DNA of 57,786 nt from NCBI GenBank assembly GCA_021204045.1, contig JAJQAA010000004.1, positions 22,634 to 80,419 on the forward strand. Direction: 5' to 3'. The position numbers were made by a program, and so were the translations under genes. Under the pieces are notes generated by a model. It saw only the letters and a program-made list of their open reading frames with translations. It made no database searches and had not been told where the DNA came from. This DNA comes from Clostridiales bacterium. GTDB taxonomy: Bacteria > Bacillota > Clostridia > Lachnospirales > Lachnospiraceae. Positions 34,134 to 43,277 of the stretch are shown here, piece after piece; the first letter of the stretch is position 1, and the number at the start of each line of letters is the position of its first letter.

Positions 34134-35474
34134 TTACTGCGGATGCGTCATCCTCCGGCATCGGATGAAGTAATATGGAATTTCCACAAGCAGCATCACA
34201 CTCCAGCCGATGGCGCACGCGAAGGCGATACCGTAGATGCCGGTGCGCGGAGCGAGGAACCAGGTGGCGATGACACGCAGGCTGGTCTGGATGAAGGTGC
34301 CGAGCAAAGTCATTTTCATCATGCCCATGCCGCGGTAGAAACCCTGAAAGCCGTTCGTGAAGGCCGGGTAAATATAGAAAAACGCCATCGTTCCCAGATA
34401 CTGCGCGCCCAGAGCGACGATCGCCGCGGCGCTTTCCCCGGTGACAAAGAGACTGATGATCGGGCGGCGCAGAAGGAGCGTGGCAAGGCAGATCAGAATC
34501 CAGTAGCCAAACTCGAGCAGGAGGCCGCGGCGGAATCCTTTCCGCATGCGGTCGTATTGTTTTGCGCCTCGGTTCTGGGCGATAAAGGTAGTAATACCGT
34601 GGGAAATGCTCTGTTCCGGCAGGCAGGCAAAGTCGTCGACGCGGGTTACTGCGTTGTAGGCGGCGATGACGTCGACGCCGAGCGTGTTTACAGCTCCTTG
34701 GATCAGGAGCTTTCCGATGGGCTGGCAGGACTGTTGCAGCGCCGTGACGGAGCCGTAGCGCAGCGTTGTTTGCAGCAGACTTCCATCAATGCGCAGTTCA
34801 TGTGAGCGCAGCTGCAGCGCCGGGATGTGGCGATAGACATACCAGACGGACAGGCCGGCCGAGAGCGCTTCTGCGATCACGGTGGTGATGGCCGAACAGA
34901 GAATGCCAAAGCCGAACAGACCGATGAAGATCAGGTCGAGCACGGCATTTAAAATGGAAGAAATTATCAGAAAACGCAGCGGAGTTTTCGAATCGCCGAC
35001 GCTTTTCAGCGCGGAGGCCAGCGCATTATAAAAATAGGTAAACGGCGCGCCGAGAAAGATGACGCGCAGATAGACGGTCGTCATCCGCATCAGCTCGTCC
35101 GGGACGTTTAATGCGCGCAGAAGCAAGGGTGTAAAACCGATGCCGAGCGCGATAACCGCCAGAGAAAACCAGAAGCCGAACAGCACGGCTGTGGCCATTT
35201 CTCGCTTGAGCTTATCATATTGCCCGGCGCCGAAAAACTCGCTCATCAGCACGCCGGCGCCCATGCAGATCCCTGAGATGCCCAGGATGACAATATTCAT
35301 CACCGGGCTGGCCATGCCCTCGGCGGCCAGCGCCTCCCTGCCAATAAAACGCCCGGCGATAATGGAATCGACCGCGTTGTAGGTGAGCTGAAAAATATTG
35401 CCCAGAATTAACGGGACCGAATAATGAACCAGATGCCGGGTAATATTACCCTCCGTCATATTTACTGCTGCCAT
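34134..35474 (-). CDS. MATE-family efflux transporter
   Basis: 446 residues, about 12 helices, with MATE motifs PLILGNIFQLTYNAVDSIIAG near the N terminus and NALASALKSVGDSKTPL after helix 4. The ATG at 35474 is chosen because GTGAGG precedes it and the MATE fold starts at once. It is transcribed away from gdpP, from TTGCCT-17-TATAAT. Substrate unknown. Confidence 0.9.
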   Translation of the reverse strand: MAAVNMTEGNITRHLVHYSVPLILGNIFQLTYNAVDSIIAGRFIGREALAAEGMASPVMNIVILGISGICMGAGVLMSEFFGAGQYDKLKREMATAVLFGFWFSLAVIALGIGFTPLLLRALNVPDELMRMTTVYLRVIFLGAPFTYFYNALASALKSVGDSKTPLRFLIISSILNAVLDLIFIGLFGFGILCSAITTVIAEALSAGLSVWYVYRHIPALQLRSHELRIDGSLLQTTLRYGSVTALQQSCQPIGKLLIQGAVNTLGVDVIAAYNAVTRVDDFACLPEQSISHGITTFIAQNRGAKQYDRMRKGFRRGLLLEFGYWILICLATLLLRRPIISLFVTGESAAAIVALGAQYLGTMAFFYIYPAFTNGFQGFYRGMGMMKMTLLGTFIQTSLRVIATWFLAPRTGIYGIAFACAIGWSVMLLVEIPYYFIRCRRMTHPQ

Positions 35475-35505
35475 GATGATAACCTCACTGGAAGATACTG
35501 TATTC

Positions 35506-35571
35506 ATTATAACAATCCGCCCAAAACAAGGCAATCAAAAGATGGACGAAAATCGATGGTTATGGTACAAT
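35506..35571. promoter_or_regulatory. Divergent promoters of the MATE gene and gdpP-rplI-dnaB
   Basis: Minus: TTGCCT (35534-35529), 17 bp, TATAAT (35511-35506). Plus: TGGACG (35543-35548), 17 bp, TACAAT (35566-35571). The -35 boxes are about 8 bp apart back to back. Confidence 0.65.
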
Positions 35572-35609
35572 ATGAAGAATAAGCCGTGCGTGAGCGAAGG
35601 AGGATAGTG

Positions 35610-37652
35610 ATGAAGGATAAGATCAGGGTCCGTGGCCAACTGAATATTTATCTGACCTGGCCGCTGTGGCTGTCGCTTTTCTTCCTGTTTGGCAATTTTG
35701 CGGTTGCGTTGGTCAGCGTGCGCGGGGCGCTGGTTCTGTTCCCGTTTACGCTTTGTTATGTGGTACTGGCGATCTGTATTTATCGTTACCGCCGGAAACG
35801 GATGCTGGGCGGTCTGGTGGAGTTTTCCGCCGAATATGCCTGGATACAGCGCCAGCTACTGGAGGATATGGAGCTGCCCTATGCCCTGGCGGATTGCGAT
35901 GGGAAACTGTTGTGGATGAACCGCGCGTTCAAAGATATTATGAAGGCGGAGAAGGGCAACAGCCGCAGTCTGCTGTCGGTTTTCCCGGAGGTGACGAAGA
36001 CGGACCTGATGACGGAAAAAGAGGTCTCGCGCGTTCACGCCACTTATGGAAATTATAAATTCCAGGTGGATATCCGCCCGGTTTATGTCGAAGGTCCGGA
36101 AGAGGCATCGGAGCAGCTGCTTTCAGGCGAACAGAAGCTGCTGGCGGTATATCTGTTTGATGAGACGGAGATTCTGCGTTACCGTCAGGAAATCACCAAC
36201 GAGAAGCTGGTCGCCGGACTGATCTACCTTGACAATTATGATGAGGCGTTGGAGAGCGTCGAGGAAGTGCGGCGTTCGCTGCTGACAGCGTTGATTGACC
36301 GGAAGATCAACAAATATATATCCAGCATGATGGGGATTGCCAAGAAGCTGGAAAAAGACAAATATTTCTTTGTGATTAAGCAGAAATACATTGATCAGCT
36401 TCAGGAAGAGCGTTTCTCGATTCTGGAGGATGTAAAGTCGGTCAATATCGGCAATGAGATGGCGGTGACACTGAGCATCGGCATCGGTATGAACGGTGAC
36501 AGCTATATTCAGAATTACGATTATTCCCGCGCGGCGATCGATATGGCGCTGGGGCGCGGCGGCGACCAGGCGGTCATCAAGGACGGCAGCCGTATTCAGT
36601 ATTTCGGCGGCAAGGCGCAGCAGCTGGAGAAGGCGACGCGCGTCAAGGCCCGCGTCAAGGCGCATGCGCTGCGCGAGCTGATAGAGACAAAGGACCGCCT
36701 GCTGATCATGGGGCACCGGCTGGGGGATATCGATTCGTTCGGTTCTTCCATCGGCATTTACCGGATCGCCACGGCATTAAATAAAAAATCACACATTGTG
36801 ATCAATGAAGTGACCTCATCGGTACAGCCGATGATCGACCGTTTTGTGAACAATCCGGACTATCCGGACGACCTGATTTTGACAGGCGCGCAGGCGGCGG
36901 AGCTGGTTGACGGGAACACGATGCTGGTCGTGGTCGATGTGAACCGCCCGAGCATCATGGATGCGCCGGAGCTGCTGCGCATGGTGAAGACGATCGTGGT
37001 GCTGGATCATCATCGCCAGAGCAGTGAGGTGATCGGCAATGCGGTGCTTTCCTATGTCGAGCCTTACGCGTCCTCAGCCTGTGAGATGGTCGCGGAGGTG
37101 CTGCAGTATATTGCGGACGGTATCAAAATTAAGGCCGCGGAGGCCGACGCGATGTACGGCGGTATCGTGATCGACACGCAGAATTTCACGAACCAGACAG
37201 GTGTGCGCACTTTTGAGGCAGCGGCCTGGCTGCGGCGCAACGGCGCGGACGTCACGCGCGTGCGCAAGCTGTTCCGCGATGAGATGGTGGAGTACAAGGC
37301 CAAAGCCGCGGCGGTGGCGGCAGCCGAGGTTTACCGCGAGGCGTTCCTGATCAGCGTGTGTTCATCGGAGGGGCTGCACAGTCCGACGATCGTCTGTGCG
37401 CAGGCGGCGAATGAGCTGCTGGAGATCCGCGGGATCAAGGCGTCGGTTGTATTGACGGACTATCAGAATACCATCTATGTCAGCGCGCGTTCGATTGATG
37501 AGGTTAACGTGCAGGTGATGATGGAGCTTTTGGGTGGCGGCGGCCACCGCACGATCGCCGGAGCGCAGCTGCAGGGTGCGACCATTGAGGAAGCGAAGGC
37601 GCGCGTCAAAGAGGTGATTGATCAGATGCTAGAGAAGGGAGATGTGTCATAA
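35610..37652 (+). CDS. gdpP: Cyclic-di-AMP phosphodiesterase GdpP (YybT)
   Basis: 680 residues. Two N-terminal helices (about 12-55), a PAS-like domain (about 70-160), a degenerate GGDEF domain (about 165-300) and DHH/DHHA1 catalytic domains ([39 protein letters not shown]). Hydrolyses c-di-AMP to pApA at the membrane and so affects wall and osmotic homeostasis. The ATG at 35610 has AAGGAGG upstream. The stop shares one base with rplI. Confidence 0.97.
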   Translation: MKDKIRVRGQLNIYLTWPLWLSLFFLFGNFAVALVSVRGALVLFPFTLCYVVLAICIYRYRRKRMLGGLVEFSAEYAWIQRQLLEDMELPYALADCDGKLLWMNRAFKDIMKAEKGNSRSLLSVFPEVTKTDLMTEKEVSRVHATYGNYKFQVDIRPVYVEGPEEASEQLLSGEQKLLAVYLFDETEILRYRQEITNEKLVAGLIYLDNYDEALESVEEVRRSLLTALIDRKINKYISSMMGIAKKLEKDKYFFVIKQKYIDQLQEERFSILEDVKSVNIGNEMAVTLSIGIGMNGDSYIQNYDYSRAAIDMALGRGGDQAVIKDGSRIQYFGGKAQQLEKATRVKARVKAHALRELIETKDRLLIMGHRLGDIDSFGSSIGIYRIATALNKKSHIVINEVTSSVQPMIDRFVNNPDYPDDLILTGAQAAELVDGNTMLVVVDVNRPSIMDAPELLRMVKTIVVLDHHRQSSEVIGNAVLSYVEPYASSACEMVAEVLQYIADGIKIKAAEADAMYGGIVIDTQNFTNQTGVRTFEAAAWLRRNGADVTRVRKLFRDEMVEYKAKAAAVAAAEVYREAFLISVCSSEGLHSPTIVCAQAANELLEIRGIKASVVLTDYQNTIYVSARSIDEVNVQVMMELLGGGGHRTIAGAQLQGATIEEAKARVKEVIDQMLEKGDVS

Positions 37653-38098
37653 TGGATATCGTATTACTGGAGGATGTAAAAAGCCTGGGGAAAAAGGGCG
37701 AGCTTGTGAAGGTGAGCGACGGTTACGCGCGCAATTTTATCCTTCCGAAAAAGCTGGGCGTGGAAGCTACGCCGAAAAATTTAAATGACTTAAAGCTCAA
37801 AAAGGCCAATGAAGCGAAGCAGGCTGCGGAGCAGCTGGCAGCCGCGAAAGAGCTGGCAGAGAAGATTAACAAACTTTCCGTAAGTCTTACGATGCGTGCG
37901 GGCGAAGGCGGACGGGCGTTCGGCTCGGTTTCCGGCAAGGAAATCGCCGTGGCGGCCGCGGAGCAGCTGGGGCTTGAGATTGATAAGAAAAAGATGATCC
38001 TGCCGGAGCCGATCAAGACGTTCGGCGTCCATGAGGTGCCGATCCGTCTGCACCGCGAGGTGACCGCAAAGCTGACGGTGAAGGTGACTGAGGCGTAA
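37652..38098 (+). CDS. rplI: 50S ribosomal protein L9
   Basis: 148 residues, full length. N-terminal domain [29 protein letters not shown], long connecting helix rich in Ala/Lys, and C-terminal rRNA-binding domain ([31 protein letters not shown]). Coupled to gdpP by a TAATG overlap. Confidence 0.98.
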   Translation: MDIVLLEDVKSLGKKGELVKVSDGYARNFILPKKLGVEATPKNLNDLKLKKANEAKQAAEQLAAAKELAEKINKLSVSLTMRAGEGGRAFGSVSGKEIAVAAAEQLGLEIDKKKMILPEPIKTFGVHEVPIRLHREVTAKLTVKVTEA

Positions 38099-38173
38099 GT
38101 GGTTGCTTGCGAAGAGAGATAAGCAGCCGTTCATGAAGAGAGAACTACGAAGGGAGGCCCGCAGGGGAAAGCG

Positions 38174-39505
38174 ATGGATGAGGCGTTATTAAAACGGGTA
38201 CTCCCGCACAGCATCGAAGCGGAACAGTCGGTGATCGGCTCCATGCTGATGGACAAGGAAGCGATCGTCACGGCGTCGGAAATCGTCGCGGTTGACGATT
38301 TTTATCACCGGCAGTACGGCGTGATGTTTGAGGCGATGATCGAGCTTTTTAATGAAGGAAAGCCGGTCGACCTGATTACGCTGCAGGATCGTCTGAAAGA
38401 AAAGGATGTGCCGCCGGAGGTCAGCAGTCTGGAATTTGTACGGGATATTATTACGACGGTGCCGACGTCGGCGAATGTGAAATCCTATGCCAATATTGTA
38501 CATGAGAAAGCGGTGCTGCGCCGTCTGATCCGTGTAAATGAGGAAATTGCCAACGCCTGCTACGCAGGGAAGGAGCCGCTGGAGCAGATTCTCGCGGACA
38601 CGGAGAAATCCATATTTGATCTGCTGGAAAACCGCAATTCGCGGGAGTTTGTGCCGATCCGCAAGGTGGCGCTGGATGTACTGGAGCAGATTGAGACGGC
38701 CTCGAAAAATCCGGGTTCCGTCACGGGACTTCCGACCGGCTTTATTGATCTGGATTATAAGCTTTCCGGCCTGCAGCCTTCGGATCTGGTATTGATCGCG
38801 GCGCGCCCATCCATGGGCAAGACCGCGTTTGTGCTCAATGTGCTTGATCATGTGTCGGTGCGAAAGGGTCTTCCCTGCATGATTTTCAGCCTGGAGATGT
38901 CCAAGGAGCAGCTGGTCAATCGTATGCTGGCGATGGAATCGAATGTGGATTCCCAGAAGCTGCGCACAGGCAGCCTGACGGACGCCGACTGGGACGCGAT
39001 TGCCGAGGGGATCGGCGTGATCGGCGGTTCGCAGCTGATCATCGACGATACGCCCGGCATTACGATCACGGAGCTGCGCTCCAAATGCCGGAAGATGAAG
39101 CTGGAACGCGGCCTCAGCCTGATCGTGATCGACTATCTGCAGCTGATGTCCGGCTCCAGCAGAAGTTCGGACAACCGCCAGCAGGAAATTTCGGAGATTT
39201 CGCGTTCTCTGAAGGCTCTGGCGCGCGAAATGAAGGCGCCGGTTGTGGCGCTTTCGCAGCTGAGCCGCGCCTGTGAGACGCGCAACGATCATCGGCCGAT
39301 GCTTTCGGACCTGCGTGAGTCCGGAGCGATCGAGCAGGACGCGGATGTAGTCATGTTTTTGTACCGCGATGATTATTACAACAAAGATACGGAAAACCCC
39401 AACGTCGCAGAGGTGATTATCGCCAAGCAGCGAAACGGCCCGATCGGCACGGTAAATCTGCTCTGGAAACCGGAATATACAAAATTTGTTAACCTGGCAA
39501 AATAA
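38174..39505 (+). CDS. dnaB: Replicative DNA helicase DnaB
   Basis: 443 residues. N-terminal DnaB domain (RVLPHSIEAEQSVIGSML), RecA-like ATPase with Walker A ARPSMGKTAF, Walker B LIVIDYLQLM and the SQLSRACE loop. Hexameric 5'-3' helicase that unwinds the fork. Third gene of the gdpP-rplI-dnaB unit, 75 bp after rplI. Confidence 0.98.
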   Translation: MDEALLKRVLPHSIEAEQSVIGSMLMDKEAIVTASEIVAVDDFYHRQYGVMFEAMIELFNEGKPVDLITLQDRLKEKDVPPEVSSLEFVRDIITTVPTSANVKSYANIVHEKAVLRRLIRVNEEIANACYAGKEPLEQILADTEKSIFDLLENRNSREFVPIRKVALDVLEQIETASKNPGSVTGLPTGFIDLDYKLSGLQPSDLVLIAARPSMGKTAFVLNVLDHVSVRKGLPCMIFSLEMSKEQLVNRMLAMESNVDSQKLRTGSLTDADWDAIAEGIGVIGGSQLIIDDTPGITITELRSKCRKMKLERGLSLIVIDYLQLMSGSSRSSDNRQQEISEISRSLKALAREMKAPVVALSQLSRACETRNDHRPMLSDLRESGAIEQDADVVMFLYRDDYYNKDTENPNVAEVIIAKQRNGPIGTVNLLWKPEYTKFVNLAK

Positions 39506-39630
39506 CTTAAGCATAATTCTCAACCTTCGCTCATACATTGTTATTAAGCATGAGAGTCCGGCGTCCGTGTGCCCAGCGCGCGTCCGCGTGGACCGCACGG
39601 CGAAAATCGAAAAAAGCGAAGGAGAGAATT

Positions 39631-40305
39631 ATGGAGGACATACATTATTCCATATCGGAGGCGGGAAAACTGGTCGGGGTGGAATCCCACGTGCTCCGGT
39701 ACTGGGAGGACGAGCTGCAGATTGAAATACCGCGCAACGGAAAAAGTCACCGTTATTATACGGAGTTACATATTCGCTTATTTCAGAAAATCAAAGAACT
39801 GAAAGAGAAAGGCTATCAGCTGAAAGCCATCGAACAGGTATTGAAGAAAATGATTGAAGGAGATGAGAATATGAACCCGGACGAGGTGCTGGAGAAAAAC
39901 GCGGTGACCATCCTGCGAGAGAGCGGCGCGGGAGATATGTCGGAGAATGAGGCGGGGCTGCGCCTGGTGCAAAGGAAAGAAACGGCGGCTGTGGCCATCA
40001 GCCAGGAGAAGATGGAACAGTTTCAGCAGATTATGAACCAGGTTATCGGACGCGCGGTCGGACAGGCCATGCAGGAAAACAACAGCGCGCTCTGCCAGGA
40101 GATCAGCCGGCAGGTGAATGATCGTATGGTTCAGGAAATGGAATATATGATGCGTATCAGCGACGAGCGTGAGGAAGAACGTTTCAAGCTGCTCGACGAG
40201 ACGCTGCGCGCTTACCAGAAAGAAAGCAAGAGCAAGGCGGAAGCCGCCGCGACGAAGCTGCCGTTTTTTAAGCGGCGCTTTGGCAGGAACGGAAAGAAGC
40301 TGTAA
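39631..40305 (+). CDS. MerR-type HTH domain protein
   Basis: 224 residues. N-terminal MerR winged HTH (SISEAGKLVGVESHVLRYWEDE, HRYYTELHIRLFQKIKELKEKGYQLKAIEQVL), then a long polar helical region rich in Gln/Glu/Met (about 95-200), probably coiled coil, and a basic C-terminal tail (KLPFFKRRFGRNGKK). The ATG at 39631 has AAGGAG upstream. No effector-binding domain of a known MerR class is recognised. The first 126 bp after dnaB contain no clear terminator. Confidence 0.87.
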   Translation: MEDIHYSISEAGKLVGVESHVLRYWEDELQIEIPRNGKSHRYYTELHIRLFQKIKELKEKGYQLKAIEQVLKKMIEGDENMNPDEVLEKNAVTILRESGAGDMSENEAGLRLVQRKETAAVAISQEKMEQFQQIMNQVIGRAVGQAMQENNSALCQEISRQVNDRMVQEMEYMMRISDEREEERFKLLDETLRAYQKESKSKAEAAATKLPFFKRRFGRNGKKL

Positions 40306-40356
40306 ATAGCAGGATCCGCGAAGAAACCATGCCGGTCTTGCATGGAAAACGAAAGT

Positions 40357-40388
40357 GCCGTCGCTGTCAGCGGACAGCGGCGGCTTTT
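40357..40388 (+). terminator. Intrinsic terminator of the MerR-like gene
   Basis: GCCGTCGCTGTC (40357-40368), loop AGCG, GACAGCGGCGGC (40373-40384), then TTTTAT. The right arm overlaps the 3' end of the convergent hydrolase gene. Confidence 0.8.
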
Positions 40389-41152
40389 ATAAATTCTGTA
40401 AAAATCGCTGCGGCGGCTGGATCCTGTGGCCAGAGATATTCCGGATGCCATTGGACGCCGAGAAAGAAGGCGGGGTAATCAGGTTTTTCGACCGCTTCAA
40501 TCAGCCGCGAGGGGGCATAGGCGGACGCGGACAGTCCGGATCCCAGGCGGCGGATTGCCTGGTGGTGCATGCTGTTAACCTGAAGCCGCAGGGGGATGTG
40601 CGGGGCGGCATCAGAAACTTCGGTTTTGTCTGCCGTTCGTCCGAACCGCGTGGCGTTCGCGGCGATCCGCGCAAGCAGTGTGCCGGGGAGAACGTCAACG
40701 GTATGGGAGGGAATTTCATAGGCGAAAGGCTGGGTGTGCGCGATCGGGAAATCCTCGGGGAACTGGCTGGGAATATCCTGATAGATATCGCCGCCGAGAG
40801 CGATGTTGAGAAGCTGGATGCCGCGGCAGATCCCGAGAATCGGTTTTCTGGCAGCCATGGCCAGCGGAAGCAGCGCGAGTTCCATCTGGTCACGTTCCAG
40901 ACAGACGTTGCCGCTGTGAGCCTGTGTCTGTTCACCGAAATAAAAGGCGTGAATGTCCGGCCCACCGGTGAACAGAAAGCCGTCGAAGACTGAGGCGGTC
41001 TGACATAGTTCCTCTGACGATTGCCCCAATGGCAGAATCAGGGGTATACCACCCGCAGCGCGGATGGCAGCGATGTAAGCGGGCCGCATGAAGGGTTCTT
41101 TCTTATCATTATAATAAGGGGTCAGAGCAATCAGGGGATGTTTGGTTTGCAT
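40367..41152 (-). CDS. Gamma-glutamyl-gamma-aminobutyrate hydrolase-like class I glutamine amidotransferase (peptidase C26)
   Basis: 261 residues. Nucleophile Cys109 in LGICRGIQLLNIALGG, with His236 and Glu238 in VQWHPE completing the triad; FTGGPDIHAFYFGE is typical of the PuuD-like family. Likely hydrolyses gamma-glutamyl amide bonds. GGAGG precedes the ATG. Stands alone between convergent genes, so the physiological substrate is open. Confidence 0.92.
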   Translation of the reverse strand: MQTKHPLIALTPYYNDKKEPFMRPAYIAAIRAAGGIPLILPLGQSSEELCQTASVFDGFLFTGGPDIHAFYFGEQTQAHSGNVCLERDQMELALLPLAMAARKPILGICRGIQLLNIALGGDIYQDIPSQFPEDFPIAHTQPFAYEIPSHTVDVLPGTLLARIAANATRFGRTADKTEVSDAAPHIPLRLQVNSMHHQAIRRLGSGLSASAYAPSRLIEAVEKPDYPAFFLGVQWHPEYLWPQDPAAAAIFTEFIKAAAVR

Positions 41153-41240
41153 AGAGGTATCCTCCGGTAATCATTTTATTCATGGTTATATTCGATGATG
41201 AACGATGGTTTGCGCCTGATTTTATATTTATAGTTTTTAT

Positions 41241-41280
41241 GAAAAAAGCCCCTCCTGCAATGCTTGCGGGAGAGGCTTAT
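41241..41280 (-). terminator. Terminator of the ferredoxin gene
   Basis: On the minus strand AGCCTCTCCCGCAA pairs with TTGCAGGAGGGGCT and is followed by TTTTTT. Confidence 0.9.
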
Positions 41281-41301
41281 GTATTTCTGTTGCTGAGAAA
41301 A

Positions 41302-41478
<177 letters not shown>

Positions 41479-41525
41479 TTACCTCCTTGAATGATCGTTA
41501 TTGTTTGAACAACTCTTATGCGCCT

Positions 41526-41554
41526 ATTTTATAACAATCGTTGCGATTATTCAA
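41526..41554 (-). promoter_or_regulatory. Promoter of the ferredoxin gene
   Basis: Minus strand TTGAAT (41554-41549), 17 bp, TAAAAT (41531-41526). Confidence 0.75.
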
Positions 41555-41598
41555 GAGGAAAATGTTGTACAAATGGATAAAATCAGAAACAATATTCA

Positions 41599-41636
41599 GT
41601 TAGCTATAGGTAACTTGCGGTTAGCAATGAGTAACT
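41599..41636. promoter_or_regulatory. Paired dyad repeats, candidate operator
   Basis: Two 17-mers, GTTAGCTATAGGTAACT (41599-41615) and GTTAGCAATGAGTAACT (41620-41636), repeat with a 21-bp period; each has GTTA/TAAC ends. They lie between the ferredoxin and DUF1858 promoters (TTGCCA 41733-41738, 17 bp, TATAGT 41756-41761). Nothing else is recognisable in this gap. Confidence 0.45.
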
Positions 41637-41794
41637 ACATGAAAATTTTCTCAAAAGCGCACAATTTGGGAAGGTAAAACAGAAACGGTATAAGGAGGAT
41701 ATTGGGAAACAGAAATTTGCGGGAAAGCTGGCTTGCCAAATGGGGGAAAAAGTATTATAGTAAGCCTTAGTATACGAGGAAGGAGGGATTCAAG

Positions 41795-41995
41795 ATGCAG
41801 ATTAGCAAAGACATGCTGATCGGTGAGCTGATCATGAAAAACGAGCTGATCGCACCGATGCTGATGCGTGCCGGCATGCATTGCCTGGGCTGCCCGGCCT
41901 CCCAGATGGAAAGCCTGGAGGAAGCCTGCATGGTACACGGGATTGATTGCGACAGCCTGGTAAACGGGATCAATGAGGTGCTTGCTGATAAGTAA
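41795..41995 (+). CDS. DUF1858 domain protein (hybrid-cluster-associated disulfide type)
   Basis: 66 residues, [18 protein letters not shown] start, with [22 protein letters not shown] carrying the redox-type CxxC. The family is annotated as a hybrid-cluster-protein-associated disulfide domain and binds or reduces unknown partners. RBS AAGGAGGG. Neighbouring ferredoxin gene fits a redox role (inference). Confidence 0.9.
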   Translation: MQISKDMLIGELIMKNELIAPMLMRAGMHCLGCPASQMESLEEACMVHGIDCDSLVNGINEVLADK

Positions 41996-42038
41996 AAATG
42001 ATTTGCCATACGCCGCGCTGCTACGCGTGCCGTCCGAA

Positions 42039-42077
42039 GGGGCCATACGCCGGATGAGATGACTGGCGTGTGGCCCC
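42039..42077 (+). terminator. Hairpin downstream of the DUF1858 gene
   Basis: GGGGCCATACGCC pairs with GGCGTGTGGCCCC. It is strong but has no T-run, so it may act as an mRNA 3'-end stabiliser rather than an intrinsic terminator. Confidence 0.5.
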
Positions 42078-42252
42078 TGATGGTTGAAAGAGCGCTGCAA
42101 AAAAGCGTTATGTGAAAGTCGTTAAGTGAAAAATGAGGCACAATTTGTGCGAAAATTACTTTAAAAATGGAAATTTGTATTGTATAATTAAACTATAAAT
42201 AAAGAATACAGACAACATATGACAAATAATAAACCGGGATAAGGAGGTATCT

Positions 42253-42675
42253 GTGGTGGGAGATAATAATTGTATTTTTTGTAAGATCGCAAATGGCGAG
42301 ATTCCGTCGGCGACCGTGTATGAGGACGGCGATTTCCGGGTGATTCTGGATATGGGGCCGGCATCAAAGGGTCATGCGCTGATACTGCCAAAGGAGCATT
42401 ATAAGGATTTGTGCGAGGCGGACACGGCGGTCGCAGCGAAGATCCTGCCGCTGGCAGGCCGAATCGGCGCCGGGATGAAGAAGGGGCTTGGCGCGAGCGG
42501 GTTTAATGTTGTACAGAATAATGGTGCGAGCGCGGGTCAGACGGTATTTCATCTGCATGTGCACGTGATTCCGCGCTACGAGGGCGGTCCGGCGATGGTG
42601 AGCTGGGAGCCGGGTAGCGCCGATGCCGAAGTGCTTGCGCAGACGGCGAAGGCGATAAGCGCCGCCATGGAATAA
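42253..42675 (+). CDS. HIT-family nucleotide-binding hydrolase
   Basis: 140 residues. N-terminal CIFCKIANGEIPSATVYED and the histidine triad HLHVHVIPRY near residues 98-107. HIT hydrolases of this type cleave nucleoside phosphoramidates or dinucleotides. The start is GTG (GTGGTG at 42253 or 42256) after AAGGAGG; no ATG is available. A TATAAT (42183-42188) lies upstream. Confidence 0.94.
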   Translation: MVGDNNCIFCKIANGEIPSATVYEDGDFRVILDMGPASKGHALILPKEHYKDLCEADTAVAAKILPLAGRIGAGMKKGLGASGFNVVQNNGASAGQTVFHLHVHVIPRYEGGPAMVSWEPGSADAEVLAQTAKAISAAME

Positions 42676-42760
42676 AAAGGAAAAGAAAGAAAAAACCGGA
42701 CCGGAAGACGATCTTTTTTGTGAGGTTTACGAAAAGAAGCTTCCGGTTCTTTGCGCCCTG

Positions 42761-43228
42761 GTGAGAAAGTATGGTGTGTCGGAAAGGGATGTGGAAGATA
42801 TTGTCCAGGAAGCGTTTTGCGCCTATTACAGTCATCGGTACACGCTGACGGAGGCGGGCATGTGGGCGGTGCTGACAAAGATTTTGCATAATCTGAGCAT
42901 GGACTATCTGCGTAAGCAGAAAATGCACCCGATTATTACCGGGGAAGAGGTGTTGCCAGAAGAGAAACGCGTGATTGCGGGCAGACGTATAGGCAGAGAT
43001 TGTCTGCTCATCCTGCTGGAACGCCAGGAGTATGAGGAGATAGCCAAAGCACTGAATGAGCTGAGTGAAGATGGGAGAGAGATTCTGCGACTTTGTGCAA
43101 TTGAAGGAAGATCCGTGCGCGAAGCCAGCAGGCTGCTTGGAATTTCGGAGGGAGCCTGCCGGGTGCGCCTGTACCGGGCACGCAAACGTATGCGTGAATT
43201 GCTGCGGGAATATGATGAAGACAGGTGA
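42761..43228 (+). CDS. Sigma-70-family (ECF-like) RNA polymerase sigma factor, start uncertain
   Basis: 155 residues from the first canonical start (GTG at 42761). Region 2 (ERDVEDIVQEAFCAYY, LHNLSMDYLRKQK) and region 4 (GRSVREASRLLGISEGACRVRLYRARKRM) are clear. In-frame codons upstream from 42659 give more region 2.1-like sequence (DLFCEVYEKKLPVLCALV), but no ATG, GTG or TTG exists there, and GTG 42761 has no Shine-Dalgarno. The open frame overlaps the HIT gene end. No anti-sigma gene is seen nearby. Confidence 0.8.
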   Translation: MRKYGVSERDVEDIVQEAFCAYYSHRYTLTEAGMWAVLTKILHNLSMDYLRKQKMHPIITGEEVLPEEKRVIAGRRIGRDCLLILLERQEYEEIAKALNELSEDGREILRLCAIEGRSVREASRLLGISEGACRVRLYRARKRMRELLREYDEDR

Positions 43229-43277
43229 CAGGTATGGTACCTGCGACCGGAAATAGCCGCGGGCAAAACGGTTTCCG

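Noticed and set aside
38189-39598. 469-codon open frame antisense to dnaB
   Set aside because: Shadow of dnaB with an Arg/His-rich translation and no family features.
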